Origin: Irpex lacteus
Lineage: Eukaryota; Basidiomycota; Agaricomycetes; Polyporales; Irpicaceae
Assembly: GCA_001986395.2 (NCBI GenBank)
Contig: MQVO02000056.1
Span: 1-64,000, forward strand
Reading direction: 5' to 3'
DNA: 64,000 bases
Part shown: in pieces, positions 46,133-57,329 of the stretch
Position numbering within the stretch: the first letter of the stretch is position 1
How the letters are laid out: every line of letters begins with the position of its first letter
The notes under the pieces: model-generated
The model's input: the letters and a program-made list of their open reading frames with translations, nothing else
The model's database searches: none
What the model was told of the DNA's origin: nothing
Position numbers and translations under genes: made by a program

Positions 46133-46900
46133 CTTCTAGATTTACAGCGACTGGTGGTTATCTAAAGTCTAAGTAGTAGCAGTGGTGATCAGCGACGTGT
46201 AGTACGCCGATCCAAGTTCTATGTGTGTGTGTGGTGAGTGTAAGATGCAAGAGAGGACTGGAAGTCGGGGTGTTCGTCGACGCGGGAGGGCATCTTATAT
46301 ATCGATTGGGAGATTAAAAATACACATCGACGGGGTCATACGCTCTGACAGTGACATACACGGCAGTGGCACTGCCGACTTGGGAGTGGGAGGAGATTGG
46401 CTGAGAGGTGAGGAGATCTGGCCAGAGTCTGTCTAGGCGCGGCACGCTATGTAACGAATTCCTTCGGGACGTCATTGGAGGGTAGCGGCCCGTGCCCAGG
46501 CCGCCACCAGTGCTCTCAGAGACTGCCTTCAACCTATTGCACAGCTCCGGGGAGCGAGAAAGAGGGTCAGAACGCAAACGAGAATAGATAGGGGTCGTTC
46601 TCTTCATCTGTATAGGCACGGATCCTACCAAGAACTCTGCGTCGGCCCCATGCATGAACATGGGGCACAACGAACAGGAGGTGCGATGTGGGGTACTAGA
46701 CCGACATCTGCCGTGGCTGATGCAAGCCACATCGAGCCGCAATGACCAACCTCAGACTTAGCCTCAGACTTGGCGCAAGCTAAGATGATCTCGTCGACGA
46801 CGGAGCTTATATGCTAACGTCAATGAGATGGTATAGACATCCAAGTTGAGAGAAGATAGAATAGCACGATAAGAGTAAAGCAAGATGGGATGAGTACAGA
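46133..46900. other. Intergenic, nothing supported
   Basis: Upstream region of the dehydrogenase gene and downstream region of the ASTER-like gene, both minus strand. A 142-codon frame at 46314-46742 shows no features. Confidence 0.35.
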
Positions 46901-47957
46901 TTATTGGCCGGGCACGGGCAGGGCTGTCTGTGTTGGCGTGCGTCCAGGTTGGAGCATGACAAGAGGCAGGTAGCAGGCTACGAGTGCCGAGACGGCGACC
47001 CTACGAGTAGATGTTAGCAGTGTAGACAAACAAGGAGTAGCGCACGAGTAGTGGCTGGTGGTGATGAGAGAGGGACAGAGTGAATGGGAGAGAGAGGGTG
47101 TAGAGGATATCCGCAGGTTCCCAGCATGGACAGCGGCGAATAGGGAGGAAGTGATGTAAGAGCCGAAGGCGAAGGAAAGCAAGAGTCGACAGCAAGCAAC
47201 AAGAACGAACAAGGACAAAACAGGGACACGTACATCCTCCCAGTAGCCCCTCCAGAGTCCCCCTTCGTCCTCAGCGGATGGTTGTTGAACATGCTATTCA
47301 GCGAGAGCGCAAGGTTCGGCCATGCTAGCCATCTACCGCATCGTCAGCACCACTACTTATATACAACTGGGATGGTAGAGGATGGGATAGTGGAGGGGTG
47401 GCTGGGATGGGATGGGATGGTAGAGGGGAGAGGGATGGTAGAATGGTAGGGACTGGGATGGTAGAAAGAGGAAGGGAAGGGAGGGAGAGGGATGAAAGGG
47501 ATGATAGGGAGGACTGGGATGATAGGAAGACGACTATGGGGACTGGGATGGAGGAACGCACCGGTTTCGCGTGACCATTATGAGACCTGAGAGGAACAGG
47601 GCTAGACTCCAAAGGGTCTATTCAGCACTGCGTAGCTGTGAACTGAACTATGGAGGGTGACGTACCGCTTGAGCTTAGTGCGTCTAGAATCACGAATGCA
47701 TGGTTAGTTAGCGTGGTGTAGAGGTAGGGGTAGGGAAGGGAGTAGGGTGGAGGTAGTGAAGAGGAGAGCAGGCGGGAGAAGGGGAGGAAAGGTTGTGAGG
47801 AGGGAGGAGAACAGGAGAAGAGAAGAGAAGAGAACGTAGGGGAAATGAGCAGGAGAAGGAGAGAACAGAACGCACCAGGAGAATCAGTCGTCCAGCTCTC
47901 GGGGAGCGTCATCTTCGTCTCGGCTGCTGCGTCGCGTGGGTCGTCTTGGAGTGTCAT
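46901..47957 (-). CDS. ASTER/UPF0139-like small membrane protein
   Basis: Five small exons, 47876-47957, 47666-47683, 47562-47601, 47234-47332 and 46901-47000, give 112 residues with every phase closing. The product has an N-terminal MTLQDDPR...DSPGDALSSS, a first hydrophobic helix ALFLSGLIMV followed by TRNRWLAWPNLALSLNSMFN, and a second helix VAVSALVACYLPLVML. Length, the DPR start, two to three helices and the RNRWLAW motif fit the ASTER family, the Asterix subunit of the endoplasmic-reticulum PAT complex that helps insert multipass proteins. The 18-nt exon 2 and two introns of about 230 nt are unusual here. Family call is moderately sure. Confidence 0.65.
47391..47560. repeat. G-rich minisatellite in intron 3 of the ASTER-like gene
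   Basis: Imperfect tandem copies of GGGATGGTAGA, GGGATGATAGG and GGACTGGGATGG fill most of the intron. G-runs lie on the plus strand, that is C-runs on the transcript strand, so the plus-strand DNA could form quadruplexes. Confidence 0.75.
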
Positions 47958-48265
47958 CTTCAGTGTTCCTTCAAATTCTTTTGTTAAGCTAGAAATGAGG
48001 AAGAGGAAGGTGAAGAGGAAGATGAGAGGTACTGGTGAGCGCAGAAGGAGGAGAAGACAAGACGCCAGCACACTCGCGCCCATTCGATTGGTCCTCGCAT
48101 GACATGACATGACGCCCTCCTCGAGTCGCCTCGCTAGTTCGGCACTCGTCTCCTTCTCTCACCACCTTCCTCCGTCTCTAGACCTACCTGGTCGAATCGC
48201 TCTTTGCAGCCCGCATTACAAGACTAGAACACTAAACTAGATCGAAAGAAAGAAGAGGTTGAAAG
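47958..48265. promoter_or_regulatory. Divergent promoter of ASTER-like gene and MPC2
   Basis: 308 bp separate two start codons facing away from each other, so this is a bidirectional promoter for two conserved organelle-membrane proteins. No clear TATA word, as usual for housekeeping genes. Confidence 0.5.
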
Positions 48266-49499
48266 ATGTCGGGAGCAGCGTCAGCAGCCGCGGGGAGCAA
48301 GTTCCAGGCTTTTTTGAACCATCCTGCTGGTGAGTTCTCTCTCTTTGTGCTGTGCATGGAATGGTTGGCTATCTCGAGGATGAGGATGGAAAGTCAAGAA
48401 CACACTTCAAACGATCCCTCCACACCGCGCCTACTATCCAAATCCCACACTCTCCAAAAATCACGAATGTATGCTTCAATGCTAATCCCTCCCCTGATAT
48501 ACAGGTCCAAAAACAGTATTCTTCTGGGCCCCAATGATGAAATGGTGTCTCGTCGCCGCGGGGCTCAAGGACCTCGCTAGGCCCGCTGATAAGCTTAGTG
48601 CGTCGCAGAACGTCGGTGCGTGCTCTTTTATCCCATTTTACCCTCAATCGTATTCCACGAGGGCTTGATGGGATGTGCTGACTGGTGGTTGATTTATTTT
48701 ATGTGGTGTGGTGGTGTGGTGGTGCCATCGCTAATGACTCGACTCGGACTTCGACTTCTTGGACGCGCCTCTCGTACACGCTGGACGAAACGACCCTCCA
48801 AACTACAACCAAAATGCAATTACAACTCTAATACGCAAAAATGGAACGGCACGATGAACAGCACTGACAGCGACAGGCCTCATCTGGGTCCGCTACTCCT
48901 TCGTCATCACGCCTGTCAACTACAGTCTCGCTGCTGTACGTCTCTCTCCTCTATCTTTCCTCTTTCCTCCTCCTCTCTTCTCTCCTCTCCTCCTCTTCCC
49001 CACCACCTCCCTCTCCCCCACTTCCGAACCTACCATACCTTTCTCTTCCTTCCGAACCTACTGTACTTGCATGAGGCTTTTGCTGACGCGCTTTTATTCA
49101 TGCAGGTCAACTTCTTCGTCGGGTCAACAGGCCTCGGGCAGCTCGCTCGTATCTGGTAGTGCGTACTCCTCTCCCTTCTCTTCATCTCCTTCCTTTCACT
49201 TCCTCGTTCCTCGCTACGTCTCTTCGTCTCCCACCTCGTCTCCCTATTCTCCGCTCTCCATGTTCTCCGCTCTCCATGTCCATCTTCATCTTCATCTCCC
49301 ACCTCGTCTCCATCCTCTCCGCTCTCCCTTTCTCTCCTTCCCCCTTCCCCTCTCCTTTTGCTCAACACACTCCATCACCGTCCATTCAACGACAATAACA
49401 AAACTGACTGACGTATGCTCCTCAAGTCACCAACGAACAGGCCTCGACCCCGTCTACGACAAGTTCGGCCCTGGCGGTGCTAAGCCTACCGCTGCTTGA
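48266..49499 (+). CDS. MPC2: Mitochondrial pyruvate carrier subunit 2
   Basis: Exons 48266-48329, 48505-48615, 48862-48935, 49106-49158 and 49427-49499 give 124 residues. Family signatures are HPAGPKTVFFWAPMMKWCLV, DLARPADKLSASQN, ATGLIWVRYSFVITPVNYSL and VNFFVGSTGLGQL, covering the two to three short helices of MPC2. MPC2 pairs with MPC1 in the inner mitochondrial membrane to import pyruvate. The last junction uses the acceptor CTCAAG/TCACC, because the nearer AACAG acceptor would create a stop. Introns are rich in CT runs, and intron 2 contains a GTGGTGTGGTGGTG microsatellite near 48705-48723. Confidence 0.93.
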
Positions 49500-49649
49500 A
49501 GATTTTAGATAGGCGGATAAGATTGGTGTAGAGGTGGAGAGAGAAGAGAAGGACGGGGAGGGGTGGAGGTGGTGCGTGCTAGTTGACCTGTGCTTTTTCT
49601 TCTTCGTTTAGACGTTCATCGTGATATGTTGGCGAGTGAATTGATAGCT

Positions 49650-51068
49650 TTCGCTTTCTTGTGCCGTGCCGCAGACTTTCTGCGGACTGGGCGGGCACTG
49701 TCTGCGAAGTGGTCCTACTGTCTGCGTAGTGGATGGTCACTGGCACTCTGAGGTGTCTTTTCCTACTCGCCTTATACTTAAAGCATCCCTGCTACTCACC
49801 GATAGCAAGTTTGATCATACGTGTACGTTCTTGCTTTCCATTGTCGTTTGTCGTTCCTTTCTGACCTATTCAGACAGGTGAAGCAGTATTCGTCGTTACT
49901 TGTCCTGCGCCTTTTTTTCCTTTGAACTTGCAATCGCTATTCCCGTGCGATAAGTTCTTTGCAAACTGGACGGTCGTTCCGAGGTGTCGTATGCCTCTGT
50001 TTAAACGCAATCGGTAATATTGGTGCTAGTACGCCGCATAATTCGTGGTCGTAACCTTGCCACTCGAAGATAGCAAGATTAATCAAGTATGCATGTAAGT
50101 TCTTGTCACACGTTGTAGTTCGTCGTTCTTTCCTGACCTGCTTTCACAGGTGAAGCGGTACTCGTAAATTAGTTGTACCTGTGCTTCTTCCTTCCTTCGA
50201 ATTGCACTCGCTCGTCTGCCTGGTTCCATGCGATGAACTCACTGCAGACTGGGCGACTTTGCCTGCACGCGTTTGTCTCTATCTGGCCTCCCTGTAACTC
50301 AAGTGTTAGTGCTAGTACACCACAGAACTAGTGTTCGTAAATTTGTCACACGAAAATAGTAAGGTCAATCTTGTATGTATGTAAGTTCTTACCACACTTT
50401 GTAGTTCGTCGTTCTTTTCTGACCTACTTTCACAGGTGCGACGGTACTCGTTAATTAGTTGACCTGGGCTTATTCCTTCCTTCGACTCACAATCGCTCAT
50501 CTGCCTGGTTCCATGCGACGAACTCGATGCAGACTCGACGGTCACTGCGAGGTGCCTTTGCCTGCATGCAGCATGTCTCTAGCTGGCCGCCCTGTTCTAG
50601 TGCTAGTACTCCGCAGAACCCGTGGTCGTAACCTTGTCACTCGAAGGTAGCAAGGATAATTATGTAAGTTCCTGCCACACGTTGTAGTTTATGAGCGTAC
50701 TTAGCTGACCTGTTCCTATAGATCTCCTGGGACTGAATGAGTCTCCACAACGCCTCGCTGTGAAGATATTGACAAGTATGCTCCTACGTAACGAGTCAAC
50801 CATCACCGCTTCGACGTTGCGCGCGAACGCTATGTGATCAACTCTAAAATCTGTATATCTAGGGTTCGAGGTTTAAAGAGACCGACTACGAGGCTACCAG
50901 GTATTATGTAATAGCCAAGAATTTGGCGCACGTACGCCACATTCGAGTTGTTTCTGTCTTTTCACGCCACGACAGAACACAATGACATCGTTGCCCTGCT
51001 GCTCAATAATAGGATGGTATGTGTTCTTGTTTTATTGTCTATCTTTCTGTGCTGACCTACCATCACAG
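49650..51068 (+). repeat. Tandem array of about 280-bp units, each with an intron-like cassette
   Basis: Four to five diverged units. Each contains a donor-to-acceptor cassette: 49823-49877 (GTACGT...ACAG), 50095-50149 (GTAAGT...ACAG), 50381-50435 (GTAAGT...ACAG), 50664-50721 (GTAAGT...ATAG) and 51016-51068 (GTATGT...ACAG). Lengths are 55, 55, 55, 58 and 53 nt, and all have the branch-like CTGACCT 10-15 nt before the acceptor. Between cassettes, GTGGTCGTAACCTTG, CTGCCTGGTTCCATGCGA and TAGTGCTAGTAC recur. The inter-cassette parts have stops in all forward frames, so the array does not code for protein as it stands. Confidence 0.75.
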
Positions 51069-51443
51069 ATCTCGACCGGTGCTGGAGCGACAACTTATTC
51101 CCTGGTTGATTCAAACACAACGTGATAATACAAGACTCGCCACCGACTGTACGCCATTGCCCAACGACCTTGCTAGGATACGACACAAGAAGACATCGCT
51201 CTCATTATACTTCTATGATAATACTCACAAAGATGCAGTGTGGCGAGTGTCTTCACTGGTTAATGGCTGTTCATTCGGGTGTGAGTGGCGTATAGCGAGT
51301 GGCGTATACAAGTACGGGCGCGAGGTGAGCCACAATACCTCTTATCTTCCGGCTCTACTGCACCTTCAGTATCTCGTCTCATCTACACCACTCATCCGTC
51401 CTCTCATCCACACCACTCACCCATCTTCATCTCACTCAGAACT

Positions 51444-54162
51444 ATGCTATCGAAGTTGCGGAAACGTGTTCGGTCGACGTTAGCCAGGCTCACCTCGAAG
51501 GCGACCCGTGCCAAATGCACTTCTATTTCCGTTAGCGTCGCCTCTCAGTCTGACGCCGTGGAACCAATCGACAAGCCCGTTCTCTGTGAGCCCAAGTTGG
51601 ATGAACCAGCGACGGACGTGCCCCAAGTGGACTTGACCTCTGAGGTCGAGACGATGCCTGGTGCAGCTTTCGCCATGGTACTGGGTCTTAATTTTCCATC
51701 AATCAAGGTCAGTAGTTTCGACGCTTCTCTTCAAGTCTAATTTGTAACACTCGCGCCACTTCTGTTTGTCCTTAGACCGCAGACCCCGAAGCTTGTGACC
51801 AATCTCACCTGTCGTCCGAGTCTACACCTGACCCTGAACACGATACAAACTTCCTGTCCCCCTTTCCCTTCGACAAGTCACAGCCGTTCGCATACTCAGG
51901 TTTCGTCCCCAGCTCTGACGGTGCTTCGTCGAACGAGTACGACCATGACCGCGCACTTGCCAACTGGTACAAAGTCAAAGCTGCCATTCGTGTCGCTCGT
52001 GCTTTTCGACAACCTCCCACACCATCGGATGCAGAGGTGGTCAAGTTGGTCCCTCCTCCGATAGACGAGCCATGTAGTCCTCCATCGCCAGACCAACGTC
52101 CTCAGCACGATGATACCCCCGTCAACAGTGGTGCACCTTCATCCGTGTTGGCAGTGTGCTCAGCAGGAACAAAGTCTGGAGTCGCCTCGCGGCCGCTCAC
52201 TTTACACCGGGACTCAGATGATACCCGCTCAGCGTACTCGGAAGGTTCAGATAGCGACCTCGATGAACTGGACGAAGCCAATGCATACTGCTACTATAAC
52301 TACGACGAAGTCCCTCGTACCATCCACGATGCCGCACACGACATGTACTTCCAGATCCTCGGTCGGCTCGGTTTCGGTTCATTCGGAACTGTCCAGCGAG
52401 CATTGTACCTCCCTGACTACAAGTCTTGTGGGCTCCGAATTATACCAGGCATAGGTATCGTAGCTGTGACGCGCCGTGAAGTGCCGTGTGCGATCAAGAT
52501 CATGCACAAAGACAAGATTTATCAGTATCACGGTGGGAGGTGTGGGGTAAGGCAGGAAGAGAGGGCGTTGAAGCGAGCGACTCACAGCGGATTGTTTGGG
52601 TTGACGACAGCATGGGCGATGTGGGATGACGCGATCAATGTTTACTTTGCCATGGTATATATCTCATCCTGGTTGGCGCGATCGCTCTGTCTAACTTATT
52701 TTACTACCCGATCCAGCCGCTTTACCACCGCAATCTTTCCCATTACATCCGCGACTCTGAAGAATTACTCCAAGAGCCCAAACGACTGCAAGCCCTCATT
52801 GCCGAGCTGGTCAGTCTCCTAACTATTTTTAGCTCAACTACGACTCACAACCCTACGTCTCGCACACAGATTCTTGCCGTTCACAACCTTCACAAAATCG
52901 GAGTCATGCACCGCGACATCAAACACGACAACATCCTTGTCTCCAGCACAGGCCATATCGCACTCGCCGACTACGGCCTGGCCTACGTACACCACGCCGT
53001 CACGCCTCTCTATCCCAATAGTCGATCCAGTGGCAGATACGTTGTGTTGAAAGAATTCTGCGGGGGCACAGACGCGTACCTCGCTCCAGAGGTCGTGGAA
53101 AATCTAGCGGACCATAATAGGGGATATACTTGCAAGGTCGACGTGTGGGCCATGGGCGTCGTGATTTATGAGCTGGTGCTTGGGCTGGACAGGCCATGGT
53201 TTGCGGAAGCGTTGGATGTACGCAGAGAACGTATACGCCGAGCGAGAGAACGTGAATCTGGCGCGCCGAAACCTGAGGAGCCTGAGATCGACGCTGAGAG
53301 CACTCGAGTGAGGCAAGGAATATGGAAAAGGGTTTCTTCTGCGAGGTTTGACTGGGATTCGGTGGATATGGTCGATGTGAAGCTGACTGATCTGCTGAAG
53401 AAGGTGAGGGTTGTTTCCGTTTTTACGCCGCCTACTGACTCTAATATGACATAGATGCTCAACCATCGCCCCAAAAAACGTATATCGACGATGGAAGCCT
53501 TTGACCACCCTTATTTCGAGGGCATAAACTGGGAAGAACTAGGCCACGAATTTTACGGTTTGTCTCACCCGCACGTCATCCTAATCCCAGTACTGTACTA
53601 ATTGGCTTGGATATACCGTTCTGTTTCTCTCTCAACAGGCCCTCTTGGCTCATCATCGCCACCCCTCTGCCACCGCGACACCGGTGTCACGTTCCGAAGC
53701 TTCGACGACTGGAAATGCGCTGGCAATGGTCTACTCGCTATGCCTACCTACGTAAAAAATCAGAGGGAGATAGACAGCAGGTATCCGAAGGCGCACTTGT
53801 ATGTGCATCCGAAGCTTGAAGAAGAACTGGCCAAGGTCTCCGAGACGCTTTCAAAGTTAGCAGATGACGAGAGCAGTTCTGAGGACGAGGGCGAACACGA
53901 CTGTCATCACCATTCGATTGATGTGAACGAGGTTGACTCGGAGAAAAGGAACTCAGAACGCAATTCTGAGGAGAAATTGCCAATGAAGAACGATTCTGTG
54001 GCCTCTGCAAACCCTGGAGACGTACCGGTACAAGTACACATTCACACACTCGTTCATCCCTCCAGCCCCGCTCCTCCGAGTCTAAAACATGAATATCGGC
54101 CACTCCCACTCCCCTCCCTTGGCTCACGTCTGTTCCCTTCATCGCTACCACTGTGTCACTAG
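51444..54162 (+). CDS. Serine/threonine protein kinase, paralogue 4
   Basis: Exons 51444-51707, 51776-52654, 52717-52809, 52870-53403, 53455-53557 and 53639-54162 give 798 residues. It is the closest relative of paralogue 3: same exon number and phases, the same start MLSKLRKRVR, the segment EYDHDRALANWYKVKAAIRV, and the tail TFRSFDDW...YPKAHLYV. Catalytic motifs are GFGSFGTV, CAIKIM, HRDIKHDN near residue 426 and GGTDAYLAPE. The DFG motif reads DYG (LADYGLAY), a conservative change, so activity is likely but not certain. The activation-to-alphaG region contains an Arg/Glu-rich insertion. The 5' side is occupied by the intron-bearing tandem array. Confidence 0.9.
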
Positions 54163-54504
54163 CTTGGATTTCTTTCTTCTCTTTCTTTTCTAGCTCACAC
54201 TCACGGACATCATGACGAACACCACTGTACTAGTTATATTAACGACTTGTAATGCGCATATACGACCTGAAAAATTACTTAATGACATGGCATTTATCAT
54301 ACCCGGATCTAATTTACGTTCAACCTCGGAGAGTCTGAGTCGATAAGAGTCTGAGTCGATACATGGCGTTTTCTACTCGAACTACAGGGTAATAATCACT
54401 TCTCTCCTTATCTACAAGCAGCTTCTCGATCTTATGTAGACAAAGATAATTCGATCTCAGTCATCTCATGCGATGAAGCGTCTCTAGTGTTTGGGGATGC
54501 GAAG
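54163..54504. other. Intergenic, nothing seen
   Basis: Convergent end of kinase paralogue 4 (+) and the Crinkler-like pseudogene (-). No frame of interest. Confidence 0.4.
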
Positions 54505-54955
54505 TCACCCTCCGACAATCCATAGAAATCTGATGTCGCTGACCACGACATACAACACCGCCTCTCCGCTGTTGAGGAAGTCCGCAACTTTCTCTACCAC
54601 TGGGAGGTTCTTGAACTCCTTCGGCCTGTATCCTTCCTTCTGGCAGCTTACGTACATAGTAGCCTGTCACTGTCGCTGCTACAGCGGCCAAGTCCATCTT
54701 GAACAGCTCCTTGTTAACCTAATATCATTGAGCCATGAGCGTACGGTGACAGTAACGCCATGCGTGATAGCGACGTGTCTAACTCACTTTGTAGAGTTCC
54801 CAGTTCAAATGAGTAGCATGGCACCCGCCCAAATTCCAACTTGCAATATCGTCGCGTATCTTGCCGAGCAGGTCGTAAACGTCGACGTCGGGATCAACTT
54901 CGACACGGCCTATTTGGCCCTGCAAATCTGCCACGAAGTAGAAGACTTTCACCAT
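54505..54955 (-). pseudogene. Crinkler-like header gene with frameshift
   Basis: Exon 54788-54955 (56 codons, start in a CACCATGG context) encodes MVKVFYFVADLQGQIGR...YDLL, ending in ELYK. The second exon starts at the acceptor near 54718 with VNKELFKMDLAAV. Around 54640 the frame must shift to continue the homology: the paralogue at 63.9 kb reads without a break through QQFKNLPVARTVAE, whereas here EFKNLPVVEKVADFL lies in another frame, and the segment is two nucleotides shorter. The shifted frame runs to a stop at 54505. A 33-nt intron could rescue it, but that is below normal intron size. I infer a broken copy. Confidence 0.6.
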
Positions 54956-57250
54956 GGTGGATGTCATGATGTCAGAGTCACGATGGCGGGATACCTACCG
55001 TTTTATATCCTTACTGTAGTGTGTGGGGTGATTAGCATTGCCTCACATCTAAGTCAAGCACCGGCGAGGACGCCAAGGGGTATGCATCTCCACCCGCGAC
55101 ACTCAAACACACTGGCAGACGTTCTTAATACTTACCTTTCTCACCTTCCAAGGTGCGAGGTTTACCTCTTGCACAACGACGAGCTGAGCTGAGCTCCCGG
55201 AGATCGCTCGATCGCTTGACCGACGGGATCTACGTACGTGTTTTCAGCGACTGGTCAGCAGAATCTCTGCAGTAATAAGTAGAGCCCGGTAACACCCTCG
55301 CACGATACCCTTGAAATCATTTTCAAAGCATAACCCAACAATAGACCGTCCAACTTATAGAAGTCACTAACTAATAGAGTGAGTTGTCAACTGTGAGCAA
55401 GTGTTGTAGCCCCACTGGCATGAGATTGAACTCGTGACTTACCACTTGTTCACGACGAGACGAGATGATCTCTTCGCACCAAGCTAACTTTATCGATGCT
55501 GATCACCAGAGCGGTACCGCATCCTTCACCTTCTTGAACCCCAGAAGTCGATCTGCGATCCCTATGTCAGTTCATTCTTACTGAATCTGAGAGTCACGTA
55601 CACCCCGCGGGGTAAGTGACGTACTTACAGAATTGATTGAATCACCGGCATCTGAATGCCTAAGTGGACGTTTGAGCTTTGAACACTGAGTGCTAGACTG
55701 GAAGGTGCCGACGATCAGGTACCGTTGATGTATTGACTAACCCTTGGGTATTCAGTACTGAGTAGCCTATCTGTCAGATGATGGTCATAGACTATAAAGT
55801 ACGAGCAACACGTACGTCAAAGAATGAGTCGAGCGAAGACGATCAGTGAGGTATGTACTAGCCGTATTGTACCGTATAAGCATTGCAAGACCGGCACCGA
55901 ACGAGAAGCGCAGAGTGAAAGTGAGAACACAAACCTGAGACCGTCATGACGTCCAGTACTCCCAGTCGTCGTGCGTTGCAGTTGTTGTAAGCCTATAGCT
56001 ATACCATAAGTATTCCTATGTGCAGTGAGTACTGAGTGCACGACTGCCAGCTGATGACTGAGAACAGCATATACGCATATACTTGCGCATTTTGTTGTGA
56101 GATAGGCGGACACTGGGATGGAGATGAAACTCACCTCGACCAAGAACGCGTGACCCGCATCGCCATGATATCGCGAGAGTTCCTTACGTCCAACGGCTAT
56201 TCGCAGTGTGTAGCATCTTAGAGAAGTCTAGAGTCTAAAAGAAGAAGAGGGAGGGTTCCCGCGGTATACGTACGATCTTCTCTACATCCAATCCAACCAG
56301 TGAGTTCTACGAACAGATAACATGGTACCTACCTGTACACGGTGAGCTGTCTATCTCCATCCGTCCGACCACATACATCGATAGCTTCGGCACCGGAGAG
56401 GTCGGACCTGCCGACGGGAAAGTTTTCGAGGTGCTGGTGAATTTGAAAGGTAGGAAGTTTTGAAAATGAGGGGGGAGAAAGCTTGTACATAGGGCCGGAT
56501 ACGCAACATGATATGCTTTGTGTAGTGTTTTACGACATACGGGGTGAGGGATGAGGCGGCTTGTCGGGGGGCTGTTCTCGGCTGATAGAGGTGGGAGGGC
56601 GATGATTTGCTATCGGGGGCCATAGGTTCAGGTCAGTGATTAGTTTCGGATGATACGTATCATGACAAACCTTGAGGGGTTGCAGTCGACGGTGATCACA
56701 GCAACGGTGAATGATAAGAAAGAGCGCTGACCTTGGTCCTTGGGGGAGAAGCAGAAGAGCATGCGTGTGAGTACGAACCTTCAAACCTTCATTTGTTCCT
56801 GAGGGTAGAAGCAGAAGTACAAGTCTGAGAGCGAGGTAAAATCGGGTGGTGGTTTGCGGGCCCGAGGCACGACGAGATTGGAGCGCGGGAGGAGTGAGAG
56901 GTTGTGTAAAAGGGATATGTGCGGTCGGTGTTCATATTTGTATTTGCGTTGATACCGTACTATAGGAGGATGAGAGGGGCAAGCGATTCTCTAGGCGGGG
57001 AACGCACACGTACACGTAAGATTTTCCAGTCAGCATTGAAGCAGAAGAGCAAGGGCTTACTTACTCAAAATCGGGTGATAGTTCGCGGCCTGCTCTTCAA
57101 TACCGACAATAGAGTTTAAACAGGCCCGAGGGTTCGAAGTACGGCAAGGCGGGATCATCGAGAGAACACGAACACGATGGAGATGGAGATGCAGAGTTTG
57201 GAGGGGGGTGTAGCAATTGTGTGGTTGTCGACCGACGTCAGCCTCAGCTC
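54505..57250 (-). repeat. Module copy 1 (Crinkler-like header plus upstream sequence)
   Basis: Read on the minus strand, this copy contains in order a block at 56860-56300 encoding pieces like AASSLTPYVV and NFPVGRSDLSG, a block at 55990-55800 with ACGTCATGACGG, a block at 55690-55490 with CCCCGCGGGGTAAG, and then the header gene. Homologous blocks occur in copies 2 and 3. Coding frames in the upstream blocks are fragmentary and no gene could be built from them. Confidence 0.6.
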
Positions 57251-57329
57251 TCCAAAAACGGGAGTGGACGAGAGGGCCATGACTAGTGAACTACTCAACC
57301 CGATGCCTTGATAATCAGTCCACACCGAG

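Noticed and set aside
49106..49160. MPC2 ending at RIW followed by TAG
   Set aside because: The TAG overlaps a GT donor (TA/GTGCGT), and a further exon at 49427-49499 continues in phase to a natural end.
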